Assembly: GCA_026003495.1 (NCBI GenBank)
Contig: BPHK01000001.1
Location: 1,314,579-1,378,578 of the forward strand
Source of the DNA: Candidatus Kapaibacterium sp.
GTDB taxonomy: Bacteria; Bacteroidota; Ignavibacteria; Kapaibacteriales; NICIL-2
Direction: 5' to 3'
DNA length: 64,000 nt
Positions within the stretch are counted from its first letter, which is position 1. Each line of letters starts with the position of its first letter. Below the pieces are notes generated by a model that saw nothing but the letters and a program-made list of their open reading frames with translations, had not been told where the DNA came from and did not search any database. The position numbers and the translations under genes are program-made. Positions 26,688-35,510 of the stretch are shown piece by piece.

Positions 26688-29600
26688 ATGGCAGTAATTT
26701 CGCCGACGGAATCACCAGCAATGGATGGTATGTTTTCCCCCAATGACGTGTACGTCGAGGAGCTTTACTACCAGTACCTCCGCGACCCCAATTCCGTCAG
26801 TCCCGAGTGGCAGGAATACTTCCGCACCAATGCGGTAGATGCTCCCCAACAATCAAACGGCAAGCAGCGTATCGTTGCAACGCCAGCAGTGCCACCCGTC
26901 ACCAGTAGAGGTGCAGGAGAAGCAGCTGCACCCCAAGCGTTGCCGGTGACGGAGATCAAAGGCCGGCTTGGGTCAGGGGTGCAAGCAGAGCCACTGTCAG
27001 GTATCCGAGAGCGAATTGCAGAGAACATGACGCGGAGCCTTGCTGTTCCTACTGCGACCTCGGTTCGGGACATTCCTATCAAGGTGCTCGAGGAAAACCG
27101 CTTGCTGATCAACGACTTTCTCACCTACCGCGGAAAGCAAAAGCTCAGCTATACGCACATCATTGCGTGGGCAATCGTCCGCGCCTTGCGGAAGTTCCCA
27201 CAGCTCAACGACAGCTGCCTCCTTGGCGACGATGGGAAATACTACCGCATCCGCCGTCCATCAATCAATCTCGGACTGGCAGTAGATACCGTCCGAAGCG
27301 ATGGCACGCGAGTGCTCGTTGTTCCTTCGATCAAAGCAGCGGAGACACTGACGTTCGCTGAGTTTGTCGAGCAATACAACGAACTCATCGAAAAAGCGCG
27401 CCGTGGCAAGCTCTCCGTCGAGGACCTCACCGGGGCTACGGTGACGCTAACCAATCCTGGGATGATCGGCACAGTGATGTCCATGCCACGTCTGATGGAG
27501 GGGCAGGGGCTTATCATCGCAACTGGCTCGATTGATTATCCAGCTGAGTTTTCTGCTGTCATGCCGGACGTGCTCGTCACGCTTGCTGTCAGTAAGGTTA
27601 TGACTGTAACGAGCACCTATGACCATCGCATCATCCAAGGAGCCGAGTCCGGGGAGTTTTTGCAGTATCTCGAACACCTCCTCAAGGGCGAAGGGAATTT
27701 CTACGACCAAATCTTTGCTGCGCTCAAGATTCCACTGGAGCCGTATCGCTGGACCTCGGACAACCGGCTCAATCCATTCGGCCCGCAGGAAAAAGAAGAG
27801 CAGCTCGAAAAAGAAACGCTCGTCAACAAACTCATCAATGCCTATCGGGTTCGGGGACACATCAGCGCTGACATCAACCCGCTCGGCTACGAAGCCTTCC
27901 ACTACCCTGAACTGCAGCTGTCGTACTACGGGCTGACAGTGTGGGATCTCGATCGTGAATTCGATACGGGCGGACTCGGCGGCGTCAAGCGAGCGCCACT
28001 CCGGGAGATTCTCCGAATGCTCCGGAAGACGTACTGCGGGCATATCGGAATTGAGTACATGCACATTCAATCGCCTGAACAGAAATTTTGGATTCAAGAG
28101 TACGTTGAGTCCACCCGCTTTGAGCGAACCTTTACCCCAGAAGAGCGCCAACGCATCTACCGCAAGTTGATGGAAGCGGAGATGCTCGAATCGTTCATCA
28201 ACACGAAGTTCATCGGCGCGAAGCGCTTTTCGATCGAGGGGAGCGAAGCGTTTATTCCGACGCTCGACTACGTGCTTGGCTGTGCCTCCCGCGCCGGACT
28301 GAAAGGTGCGGTGCTCGGCATGGCCCACCGCGGGCGGCTCAACGTGTTGGTGAACATCATGGGGAAAAAGCCTGAGAAAATTTTCAACGAATTCGAAGGA
28401 ATCTTCGATGGGGAAACCGTCCTTGGGAGTGGTGACGTCAAGTATCACCTTGGTTCACAGGCGATCTACCGAGCACCAGATGGGAAGGACGTCTCCGTCG
28501 TTCTTGCACCAAATCCTAGCCACCTCGAGGCGGTCAACCCCGTCGTCGAGGGTATGGCGCGTGCCCTCTGCGATGAGTTCGGCGATCGAACGTACTCGAC
28601 AGTACTCCCAATTCTTGTTCATGGTGATGCTGCCTTCGCAGGGCAGGGAGTCGTGCAAGAGACGCTCAACCTCTCGCGACTACGTGGCTACCGCACCGGA
28701 GGAACGATCCACATCATCATCAACAACCAAATCGGTTTTACCACATCCCCCGAGGATGGGCGTTCGACACCGTATGCAAGCGGCGTTGCAAAGTTTTTGC
28801 AAGTACCCATCCTGCACGTCAATGGGGACGACCCAGAGGCATGCATTGCTGCGGCTCAGTTTGCATTCGAATACCGCCAGCGTTTCGGCGACGATGTCGT
28901 CATTGACATTTACGGCTACCGCAAGTACGGTCATAATGAAGGCGATGACCCAACAGCAACCCAACCGCTTCTCTACCGAGCAATACGACAGCATAAGCCG
29001 GTACGCCAACTTTACCGCGATCGGCTTTTTGCCGAGGGCGTCCTCACTCCCAATGAAGAAGAGCAATTATCCGCTGAATACCATGCACTCCTGGAGATCG
29101 CATTCGACCGACGGAAGGAGACCCGTTCCGAACAGCAGCAGCGCGTGCAGCCATCGGAGAATCTCCTTGTGCCGGTGCCAACAGGAGTGCCACTCGAAAC
29201 ACTCCAGCGTATTGGCGAACGCATCACGACTGTCCCCGCTGGTTTCAATCTCCACCCCAAAGTTGGCGAAGAGCTCAAGCGGCGGCGCCAGCAAGGTCAA
29301 TCACCGCAGTCGCAGGTTTCTTGGGGAATGGCCGAAGCGCTGGCATTCGGGTCACTCCTGCTTGAACGTCGGCCAGTACGACTTACCGGGCAAGACTCCC
29401 AACGCGGGACGTTTAACCACCGGCAAGCTGTCCTACACGATTACCAAACCGATTCGATTTACATCCCGCTCAACCATATCGACTCGGAGCAAGAGCGGAT
29501 TCACATCTACAACAGCCCGCTTTCGGAGTACGCTGTCCTCGGTTACGAATATGGCTACAGCACGATCCGCACTCGTGGCTTGACACTGTGGGAAGCACAG

Positions 29601-30368
29601 TTTGGCGACTTTGCAAACGGGGCACAAATCGTCATTGATCAATTCATTTCGAGTGGGGAAGAAAAGTGGGGTCAGGTTTCCAACCTCGTGCTCCTGTTGC
29701 CCCATGGGTACGATGGACAAGGTCCAGAACATTCCAGTGCACGACTCGAGCGCTACTTGCAACTCTGTGCCGAAGAGAACATGTTCGTCTGCTATCTAAC
29801 CACACCGGCACAACTGTTTCATGCGCTCCGACGACAGGTCCATGCTCCATGGCGTAAGCCATTGATACTGCTCACACCGAAAGGATACCTACGAAAGGTT
29901 TCTTCACCACTTGAGGAGTTAGCAACGGGCACGTTCCACGAAGTCTTCGATGATGCAACCATCACCGATCCAGCCTCCGTTGAACGTGTTCTTTTTGTCA
30001 GCGGGATGTTCTACTACGAACTGCAAGCAGCACGAACAGCGCGAGGACTTGACAGTCGCGTTGCAATCGTCCGCATCGAGCAGCTCTACCCACTGGCAGT
30101 CAAACAGCTCCGGCAGATTCTTGACCGTTATCCCAATGCTCGAGAGATTGTCTGGGCACAGGAAGAACCGCAGAACATGGGAGCATGGCAATATATGTTT
30201 CCACACTTGATCACACTCGCGGCGCATCGCCGTATTTGCTATGCCGGGCGGCCCGCAGCTGCAAGTCCAGCGACTGGATCATTCCTCGTGCACAATCAAG
30301 AGCAAGAGGCAGTTCTCGCAAGCGCCTTCGATAAGCTCGAACCAGTTTTCGATTGCTCAGCCAGTTAG
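26688..30368 (+). CDS. kgd: Multifunctional 2-oxoglutarate dehydrogenase (fused E2 catalytic domain and E1)
   Basis: A 1226-residue enzyme of the Kgd/OdhA type, feeding 2-oxoglutarate to succinyl-CoA in the TCA cycle. The order is: an N-terminal helix (VYVEELYYQYLRDPNSVSPE); a linker; the succinyltransferase catalytic domain (about 100-340) with His313 in DHRIIQGAESGEFL; then the thiamine-diphosphate E1 (about 380-1226) with MAHRGRLNVLVNIM, GSGDVKYHLG, NPSHLEAVNPVVEG and YRKYGHNEGDDP. There is no lipoyl domain, so a separate lipoylated protein must supply it. The frame is open from GTG 26658; ATG 26688 matches the Kgd N-terminus. This fusion is best known from Actinobacteria. Confidence 0.92.
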   Translation: MAVISPTESPAMDGMFSPNDVYVEELYYQYLRDPNSVSPEWQEYFRTNAVDAPQQSNGKQRIVATPAVPPVTSRGAGEAAAPQALPVTEIKGRLGSGVQAEPLSGIRERIAENMTRSLAVPTATSVRDIPIKVLEENRLLINDFLTYRGKQKLSYTHIIAWAIVRALRKFPQLNDSCLLGDDGKYYRIRRPSINLGLAVDTVRSDGTRVLVVPSIKAAETLTFAEFVEQYNELIEKARRGKLSVEDLTGATVTLTNPGMIGTVMSMPRLMEGQGLIIATGSIDYPAEFSAVMPDVLVTLAVSKVMTVTSTYDHRIIQGAESGEFLQYLEHLLKGEGNFYDQIFAALKIPLEPYRWTSDNRLNPFGPQEKEEQLEKETLVNKLINAYRVRGHISADINPLGYEAFHYPELQLSYYGLTVWDLDREFDTGGLGGVKRAPLREILRMLRKTYCGHIGIEYMHIQSPEQKFWIQEYVESTRFERTFTPEERQRIYRKLMEAEMLESFINTKFIGAKRFSIEGSEAFIPTLDYVLGCASRAGLKGAVLGMAHRGRLNVLVNIMGKKPEKIFNEFEGIFDGETVLGSGDVKYHLGSQAIYRAPDGKDVSVVLAPNPSHLEAVNPVVEGMARALCDEFGDRTYSTVLPILVHGDAAFAGQGVVQETLNLSRLRGYRTGGTIHIIINNQIGFTTSPEDGRSTPYASGVAKFLQVPILHVNGDDPEACIAAAQFAFEYRQRFGDDVVIDIYGYRKYGHNEGDDPTATQPLLYRAIRQHKPVRQLYRDRLFAEGVLTPNEEEQLSAEYHALLEIAFDRRKETRSEQQQRVQPSENLLVPVPTGVPLETLQRIGERITTVPAGFNLHPKVGEELKRRRQQGQSPQSQVSWGMAEALAFGSLLLERRPVRLTGQDSQRGTFNHRQAVLHDYQTDSIYIPLNHIDSEQERIHIYNSPLSEYAVLGYEYGYSTIRTRGLTLWEAQFGDFANGAQIVIDQFISSGEEKWGQVSNLVLLLPHGYDGQGPEHSSARLERYLQLCAEENMFVCYLTTPAQLFHALRRQVHAPWRKPLILLTPKGYLRKVSSPLEELATGTFHEVFDDATITDPASVERVLFVSGMFYYELQAARTARGLDSRVAIVRIEQLYPLAVKQLRQILDRYPNAREIVWAQEEPQNMGAWQYMFPHLITLAAHRRICYAGRPAAASPATGSFLVHNQEQEAVLASAFDKLEPVFDCSAS

Positions 30369-30467
30369 GAATTATTCTCCGACACGGGGATTTAGTTCTT
30401 TGGTCAAAAGGGGACGATTGAATGAAGCAAGTCTCAGATACAGCGCGATGTTTTTACATAATAACTC

Positions 30468-30500
30468 TTGTATCACACCGCCGACACTGGGATATTTTCG
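30468..30500 (+). promoter_or_regulatory. Candidate ftsK promoter (TTG at 30468, TATTTTCG at 30493)
   Basis: A -33-like CTTG ends at 30470 and a TATTTTCG box (one mismatch to TAnnTTTG) lies at 30493-30500, 22 bases apart, near the Bacteroidota spacing. A second TATTTTCG lies at 30513-30520. The kgd-ftsK gap of 30369-30606 contains no other structure that I can see and no T-rich terminator. Confidence 0.35.
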
Positions 30501-30606
30501 CCCCGCACACTGTATTTTCGTGATAGCCTAGCTGAGCAGCACAGCGGCGCTGATACCCCCGGAACAGCATAATTTGGAGCCAAACGCCTTCACAAACGTA
30601 GAAGCG

Positions 30607-33105
30607 ATGCCTACTTCCTTGGACGATACCACGATAGAACGTGCTGTCGCTACACGCAAGCGACGACGGCGTAGCAGATCTGAAGAGCCAAGCTCACGCA
30701 ATGCAGCCATCATTGGAATCCTGCTAGCTGTCGTAACTATCCTGTTGGGCATTGCGCTCCTGTCGTATTCGCCAGCCGATCAATCGAACACAGAGGTTTC
30801 TGTTGGCGAACTTCTGCGACTTCTCCGTAACGATGATGCTGTCCGGGCTAAGTTTGAGACAACGCATAACTGGCTGGGACTTCTCGGCGCAGTAATCGCT
30901 GATTTTCTTTTGCATGATACATTCGGCTATGCTTCAGTGCTGCTTCTTGCCTTACCGTTATGGTGGGCTCGCGACCTTTTCCGCATGGGCACCGTCCAAG
31001 ATGCAACATGGCGTAGAAGTGCGCTGTTGCTTCTCTGCGTCTGTGCCTGGTCCCTGTGGTTTGGGTCGCTGCGGCTTGTTTGGAACGGACTTGCCGTCGA
31101 GTGGAGCGGCCTTGTCGGTGAATTTCTTGCAACGATAAGTGCGGCCATTGTCGGCACCGTAGGTGCTATCGTGCTCAGTTCGGCAGCGCTCTTTTTTGCA
31201 TGTGTCTTTGCTACGGGCACAAGTCTCGTAGCTCTTGTCAATCGGCTAAGAGCTGCAGGTGGTCATGCAGCGTCAGCAATTGGGAAACGTATTTATGCCC
31301 GAAAGGCCACCCCGACAACACCGCAAAAATCTAATGAGCACGAATCTGAAAGTGCCGGCGAGCTTTTTGCCTTCCTCCGACGCACTGCGCAAGCGGAGCC
31401 ACGCATCGTAACGCCCAAAGAGGAGGACTTTCCTCCCACCCCAACGCGTCCATCCAAACAATCAGCGCAAGGAGATAGTACGCCACCTGTAGCTCCCCCG
31501 CGGAAACTGACACTAACCCTACAACCATCGCCACCAAGTAATCATGCCCCCCAACAGTCCCTCTCGCAAGAGCAACCACCGCATGCGATAGATCGCATAC
31601 GCCCGCATACCGACGAGACGATTCTCTTTACACCGCCACCGCTTGATCTCCTCTTATCGGGCAAAGAAGAGCAGCACATTGACGAAGAGGAGCTCAAAAC
31701 CAACGCACGCTTGCTCCAGGAAAAGCTCGAAACATTCAAAATCAAAATCGAGAACGTCACCGTCATCCCCGGTCCGGTAATCACGCAGTACGAGTTCGTT
31801 CCAGCCGCTGGTGTCAAGATCAGCCAAATCGAAGCACTCGCTGACGATATTGCCCTCGCACTGAAGGCAAAGGGCATTCGCATTATCGCACCAATACCGG
31901 GGAAAGGAACCGTTGGGGTTGAGATTCCCAACCACACCCCGAGCTTGGTTCGCTTCCGAAGCATCGTTGCTTCCCGGACATTCCGCGATTACCGAGGGGA
32001 TCTGCCTCTTGGGCTTGGCAAAACCATCACTGGGGACGTCTATTGCTGTGACCTTGCAGAGCTCCCCCACCTGCTGATTGCCGGCGCGACTGGTTCGGGA
32101 AAGTCGGTCGGAATCAACACAATCATCATGTCCCTCCTCTACAGGCTGCATCCGCGCCAGTTGAAGTTCGTCATCATCGATCCGAAGAAAGTCGAGCTGA
32201 CATTTTACACCAAACTCAAGCATCACTACCTTGCAGCATCGCCTGACATTGACGAGGTCGTCGTCACATCTCCTGCCAATGCTGTCGTCATCCTCAAAGC
32301 ATTGGTGGCAGAAATGGAACAGCGCTACGACCTGCTTGCTAAGGTTGGTCAGCGCAAGATTAGCGACTACAACCGTAAGCTCGCCGAAGGCACACTCAAA
32401 CAAACCCATGATCAGCCACTGGAACCGATGCCGTACATCGTCGTCATTATTGACGAGCTGGCAGACCTGATGATGACCGCCCGGAACGATGTGGAAGATT
32501 CAATCATCCGCTTGGCACAACTTGCACGCGCAGTCGGCATTCACTTGGTCGTAGCAACGCAGCGTCCATCGGTAGATGTCATCACCGGGCTGATCAAAGC
32601 GAACTTCCCTGCTCGCATTGCCTACCAGGTCGCTTCGAAAGTAGATTCGCGCACCATCCTCGATACTGTCGGTGCTGAACAACTGCTCGGCAATGGCGAC
32701 ATGCTCTTCACACCGGGCGGACAACGCCCGATTCGACTGCAGAATTCCTTCATCACCACCGAAGAAGTTGAAGCGATCACTGAGTTCATTGGTAAACAGC
32801 GCGGCTATTCGACGCCGTACATGCTCCCGTCAGTCGCTCAAGGCACAAGCCGAAGTAGCGAATCGGACGCCGAATTCGATCCTCTGTTCGTCGAAGCTGC
32901 GCGGATTGTTGTCCATGCCCAACAAGGATCAACGTCTCTCCTCCAACGGCGACTCCGCATCGGGTATTCCCGTGCAGCACGAATTGTTGATCAGCTCGAA
33001 GCGGCAGGAATCGTCGGTCCATTCGATGGGAGCAAAGCACGCCAAGTGCTGATCGAAAGCGATGCTGAGCTTGACATGCGGCTAGGAGAATTGGGACTGA
33101 TCTGA
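30607..33105 (+). CDS. ftsK: DNA translocase FtsK/SpoIIIE
   Basis: An 832-residue septal DNA pump that clears and resolves chromosomes at division. Four hydrophobic segments occupy about residues 35-210, then a proline- and charge-rich linker. The alpha/beta motor has Walker A GATGSGKS (Lys499 from ATG 30607) and Walker B VVIIDELADLMMT. The C-terminal gamma winged helix (LLQRRLRIGYSRAARIVDQL) would read polar KOPS-like sequences. A TTG at 30574 in the same frame could add 11 residues. The length is typical of Bacteroidota FtsK. The next gene on the other strand is a motB remnant starting only nine bases from the stop. Confidence 0.95.
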   Translation: MPTSLDDTTIERAVATRKRRRRSRSEEPSSRNAAIIGILLAVVTILLGIALLSYSPADQSNTEVSVGELLRLLRNDDAVRAKFETTHNWLGLLGAVIADFLLHDTFGYASVLLLALPLWWARDLFRMGTVQDATWRRSALLLLCVCAWSLWFGSLRLVWNGLAVEWSGLVGEFLATISAAIVGTVGAIVLSSAALFFACVFATGTSLVALVNRLRAAGGHAASAIGKRIYARKATPTTPQKSNEHESESAGELFAFLRRTAQAEPRIVTPKEEDFPPTPTRPSKQSAQGDSTPPVAPPRKLTLTLQPSPPSNHAPQQSLSQEQPPHAIDRIRPHTDETILFTPPPLDLLLSGKEEQHIDEEELKTNARLLQEKLETFKIKIENVTVIPGPVITQYEFVPAAGVKISQIEALADDIALALKAKGIRIIAPIPGKGTVGVEIPNHTPSLVRFRSIVASRTFRDYRGDLPLGLGKTITGDVYCCDLAELPHLLIAGATGSGKSVGINTIIMSLLYRLHPRQLKFVIIDPKKVELTFYTKLKHHYLAASPDIDEVVVTSPANAVVILKALVAEMEQRYDLLAKVGQRKISDYNRKLAEGTLKQTHDQPLEPMPYIVVIIDELADLMMTARNDVEDSIIRLAQLARAVGIHLVVATQRPSVDVITGLIKANFPARIAYQVASKVDSRTILDTVGAEQLLGNGDMLFTPGGQRPIRLQNSFITTEEVEAITEFIGKQRGYSTPYMLPSVAQGTSRSSESDAEFDPLFVEAARIVVHAQQGSTSLLQRRLRIGYSRAARIVDQLEAAGIVGPFDGSKARQVLIESDAELDMRLGELGLI

Positions 33106-33113
33106 GCACACGA

Positions 33114-33440
33114 TCAATATTCTAACGTTTGCAAAACGAATACCAGTGTTCCGGGGTCGTTTCCTTTGCTGCCGTAGCTCCCCGCAGTCAGCTGTTGATC
33201 GATGGGAATTTTCTTGCCCGTCAAGAAACTGAATAGTCCTGGGTCGCGGAAGAAACTTGCGATGCGCTGGCGGTTGTCCGGGCTAAGGCCGAGAATCCAC
33301 ATCACCAAGAAAAACGTCATCATCGCTGTCATAGATTCTGCGTAGGAAACTTTCCTGGCGCCGCCACGGTGGCCGTGGTGTTCACTGCGCTTTTTCTTCT
33401 CGACGGTGAGCGGTTGCTCGTTCGGTTCCGTGGGCTACAT
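33114..33440 (-). pseudogene. motB remnant: flagellar stator N-terminus, broken start, no OmpA domain
   Basis: Read leftward, ATG at 33440-33438 is followed at once by TAG at 33437-33435. The frame then continues open for 107 codons: a Lys/His/Gly-rich lead (KKKRSEHHGHRGGARKVSYA), a membrane helix TAMMTFFLVMWILGL and a plug-like DNRQRIASFFRDPG, stopping at 33114. This is the MotB N-terminus. A full MotB has about 250-300 residues with a C-terminal peptidoglycan-binding domain, absent here. The proton-carrying Asp of YADF is Glu (YAESM). No ATG, GTG or TTG remains before the one at 33332, within the helix. No motA or other flagellar gene is in the window. Confidence 0.75.
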
Positions 33441-33561
33441 CGAGCTCCAATTAGCGAACAGACTTGATGACACCAACGAGAATGAACATGGACGAGTTAC
33501 AGCAGTGTTGACGCGCTACATTCGAGCAGAAGCACCATGCCAGCCAACTGTAGTGCTGCTT

Positions 33562-35157
33562 TCAGCGCAGCCGGGCGCGCAAGTACGACCGCGATGGATC
33601 GGCGTCCAGTGCGCGCTGCCACCAGACGTGCGCTTTGTCGGCTACGCCCATTCTGCTGTAATTATCGCCCAGGTGTTCAAAAAGTGTAGCCGATGGGCGT
33701 TGGCTCATGGTAACAGCACGCTCGAGATACTCCCCCGCTTCTTGATAACGACCAAGCTTGTGGAGTACCCAGCCATAGGTATCCAAGTACGAGGGGTTCG
33801 TGCTGTCAGCGTCGAGTGCGCGTGTGGCAAGCTCGAGCGCTATCGCCAAACGCTCACCACGCTCGGCGAGGATGTATGCAAGATTATTTGCCGCAGCTGC
33901 ATTCGATGGGTCGTAGAACAGCAAACGTTCGTAGAGAATGATTGCGCGATCGCGTTCACCGAGCGAATCAGCGTAGTATGCTGCATAGAAGAGCGTCGCT
34001 GGATCGGTGCTATCTCGCAGGAACGCCTCCCGGAGCAATTGCAGCCTTCGATCGGGAGGAAGTGTACCATAGGTCCTCGCAAGGTAGAACTGTACGCTTG
34101 GGATCCACCAATCGCCAGCAGTACTATCGCGCTTTTCCAGAAGCTGCTGAGCACGGTCGGCGTATCCGTACTGTGCCAATGCATCGCACAATGCGAGCGC
34201 ATCGTTTCTTCCCCAGTCACGGCGCGATGCAAGAGCACCTGCAAGGACAAGTGCAACATCCCCAAGCGAACGCTCAAGGAGTATTCTTGCCACTACGACG
34301 CCATAGTACACAGGCAAATCTTGCCGCTCCTGCAGGAAGGCACTCGTTTGGAGAAGGATTGGCGTTGGCGCCGAAGAGTGTGCAACCATCTGTAGCCACT
34401 CGCCAAGGTGAGTGCTGACGTCTACACTCTCCATGTGGTAGAATGCGTAACGCACAAAAAACCATGCAGAATCCCACTGATTGCGCTCCGCATAGAGCAA
34501 GCCAAGCATCCGCGCAAGTTCCGGATGATCGGGATTTTCGAATAACGCCCAGCGGAGAAGAGCTACCGCTTCGGTGGTGTCTCGATGCTCGACGCAAAGT
34601 TCAATCAGGTCAGCGGCGATTTCCTCAGCAGTGGTTTCGGCCAGGACTTCGCGCAAGAGTGCAATTGCGCGGACCGTATCACTTGCACGAAGTAGATACG
34701 CCGCACGCAGCCGGTTCGATAAACTTGAATCGCGCAACAGTGCACGCAACGCGTGCTGCGCGGCACGTGCAGGGTCGCTGACAGCGTAGAGCTCCGCCAA
34801 GAGCTCGTCTGCATCTTCAGCGGTACTGTCGAGCATGAGTGCACGCTCAGCCGCAGCGATGCTCGGCTGCAACTCCCCTACATCCCGGTAGGCTTTCGCC
34901 AGGAGAAGCCACAGGATGCTGCACGTGGAATCACGTTCGATCGCGTGTTCAACTTCGCGTTTTGCACGGTGGGGGTATCCAGCAGCAAGGTAGGCTGTTG
35001 CGCGTACAACAAATGGTGCAATGTCGCTCCGATACCGACAAAACGGCTGCTGTCCCTCTGCAGAGCCTACGGACGCAACAGCAACGATCACAACCAGAAG
35101 CTTCCGACGGATAGCTCCGCAGAGCAATTTCCCCTTGCATTCGAAGTTCCTACCCAT
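33562..35157 (-). CDS. Secreted TPR-repeat protein
   Basis: A 531-residue protein with a basic N-terminus and a signal-like helix (RRKLLVVIVAVASVGSAEGQ) followed by many tetratricopeptide units, for example AAAERALMLDSTAEDADELL, LRAAYLLRASDTVRAIALL and NNLAYILAERGERLAIALEL. The last repeat ends YSRMGVADKAHVWWQRAL. TPR solenoids mediate protein-protein contacts; no catalytic domain is present. ATG 35157 is preferred because it places the signal helix at the N-terminus; the frame extends to 35244. It lies 114 bases downstream of rpmB on the same strand. The role is probably periplasmic or outer-membrane lipoprotein or secretion-complex scaffolding. Confidence 0.8.
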   Translation of the reverse strand: MGRNFECKGKLLCGAIRRKLLVVIVAVASVGSAEGQQPFCRYRSDIAPFVVRATAYLAAGYPHRAKREVEHAIERDSTCSILWLLLAKAYRDVGELQPSIAAAERALMLDSTAEDADELLAELYAVSDPARAAQHALRALLRDSSLSNRLRAAYLLRASDTVRAIALLREVLAETTAEEIAADLIELCVEHRDTTEAVALLRWALFENPDHPELARMLGLLYAERNQWDSAWFFVRYAFYHMESVDVSTHLGEWLQMVAHSSAPTPILLQTSAFLQERQDLPVYYGVVVARILLERSLGDVALVLAGALASRRDWGRNDALALCDALAQYGYADRAQQLLEKRDSTAGDWWIPSVQFYLARTYGTLPPDRRLQLLREAFLRDSTDPATLFYAAYYADSLGERDRAIILYERLLFYDPSNAAAANNLAYILAERGERLAIALELATRALDADSTNPSYLDTYGWVLHKLGRYQEAGEYLERAVTMSQRPSATLFEHLGDNYSRMGVADKAHVWWQRALDADPSRSYLRARLR

Positions 35158-35271
35158 GGTTACGGTGCTCGAAGGTTGCGAGCGGTCTCCACAAGCACGT
35201 GCTAGCAGCCCTAAAGGTTGAAAATCAGGTGCGGACTCACTCAAGAGCGCAAGCGAGCGCGTTGCTGCCCA

Positions 35272-35493
35272 TCAGCGCTGTGCGTCGCGAAGCATCGCCT
35301 GCAAACCTTTCTTCGTAACGGTCTTGATTGCACGTGTTGTCAATCGCAGCCGCACAAAGCGCTTCTGTTCATCGTCCCAAATGCGCTTGTACTGTAAGTT
35401 TGGCAAGAACCGGCGGCGACGTTTGTTATTGGCGTGCGAGACATGATTGCCGTAAAGCACCGTCGTGCCGGTCAACTGACACCGCTTCGACAT
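35272..35493 (-). CDS. rpmB: 50S ribosomal protein L28
   Basis: The 73-residue product starts MSKRCQLTGTT and carries the L28 block NHVSHANNKRRRRFLPNLQ and the basic C-terminal half ending KTVTKKGLQAMLRDAQR. ATG 35493 has a strong Shine-Dalgarno, GGAGG, five bases before it (35499-35503 on the complement). The frame is open further upstream, but that region is the promoter. A TATTTTTG box lies at 35520-35527, placing the transcription start about 20 bases upstream of the ATG. L28 binds 23S rRNA in the large subunit. Often linked to rpmG elsewhere, it stands alone here. Confidence 0.93.
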   Translation of the reverse strand: MSKRCQLTGTTVLYGNHVSHANNKRRRRFLPNLQYKRIWDDEQKRFVRLRLTTRAIKTVTKKGLQAMLRDAQR

Positions 35494-35510
35494 AGAAACC
35501 TCCAATTCCG

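Noticed and set aside
27447-28448. 333-codon minus-strand frame inside kgd
   Set aside because: It is fully within the E2-E1 fusion coding sequence and lacks a recognisable domain.
33435-33440. ATG-TAG at the motB start read as amber recoding
   Set aside because: No other gene in the window uses TAG as sense, TAG is a normal stop elsewhere (pgsA), and the gene is truncated at the other end too.
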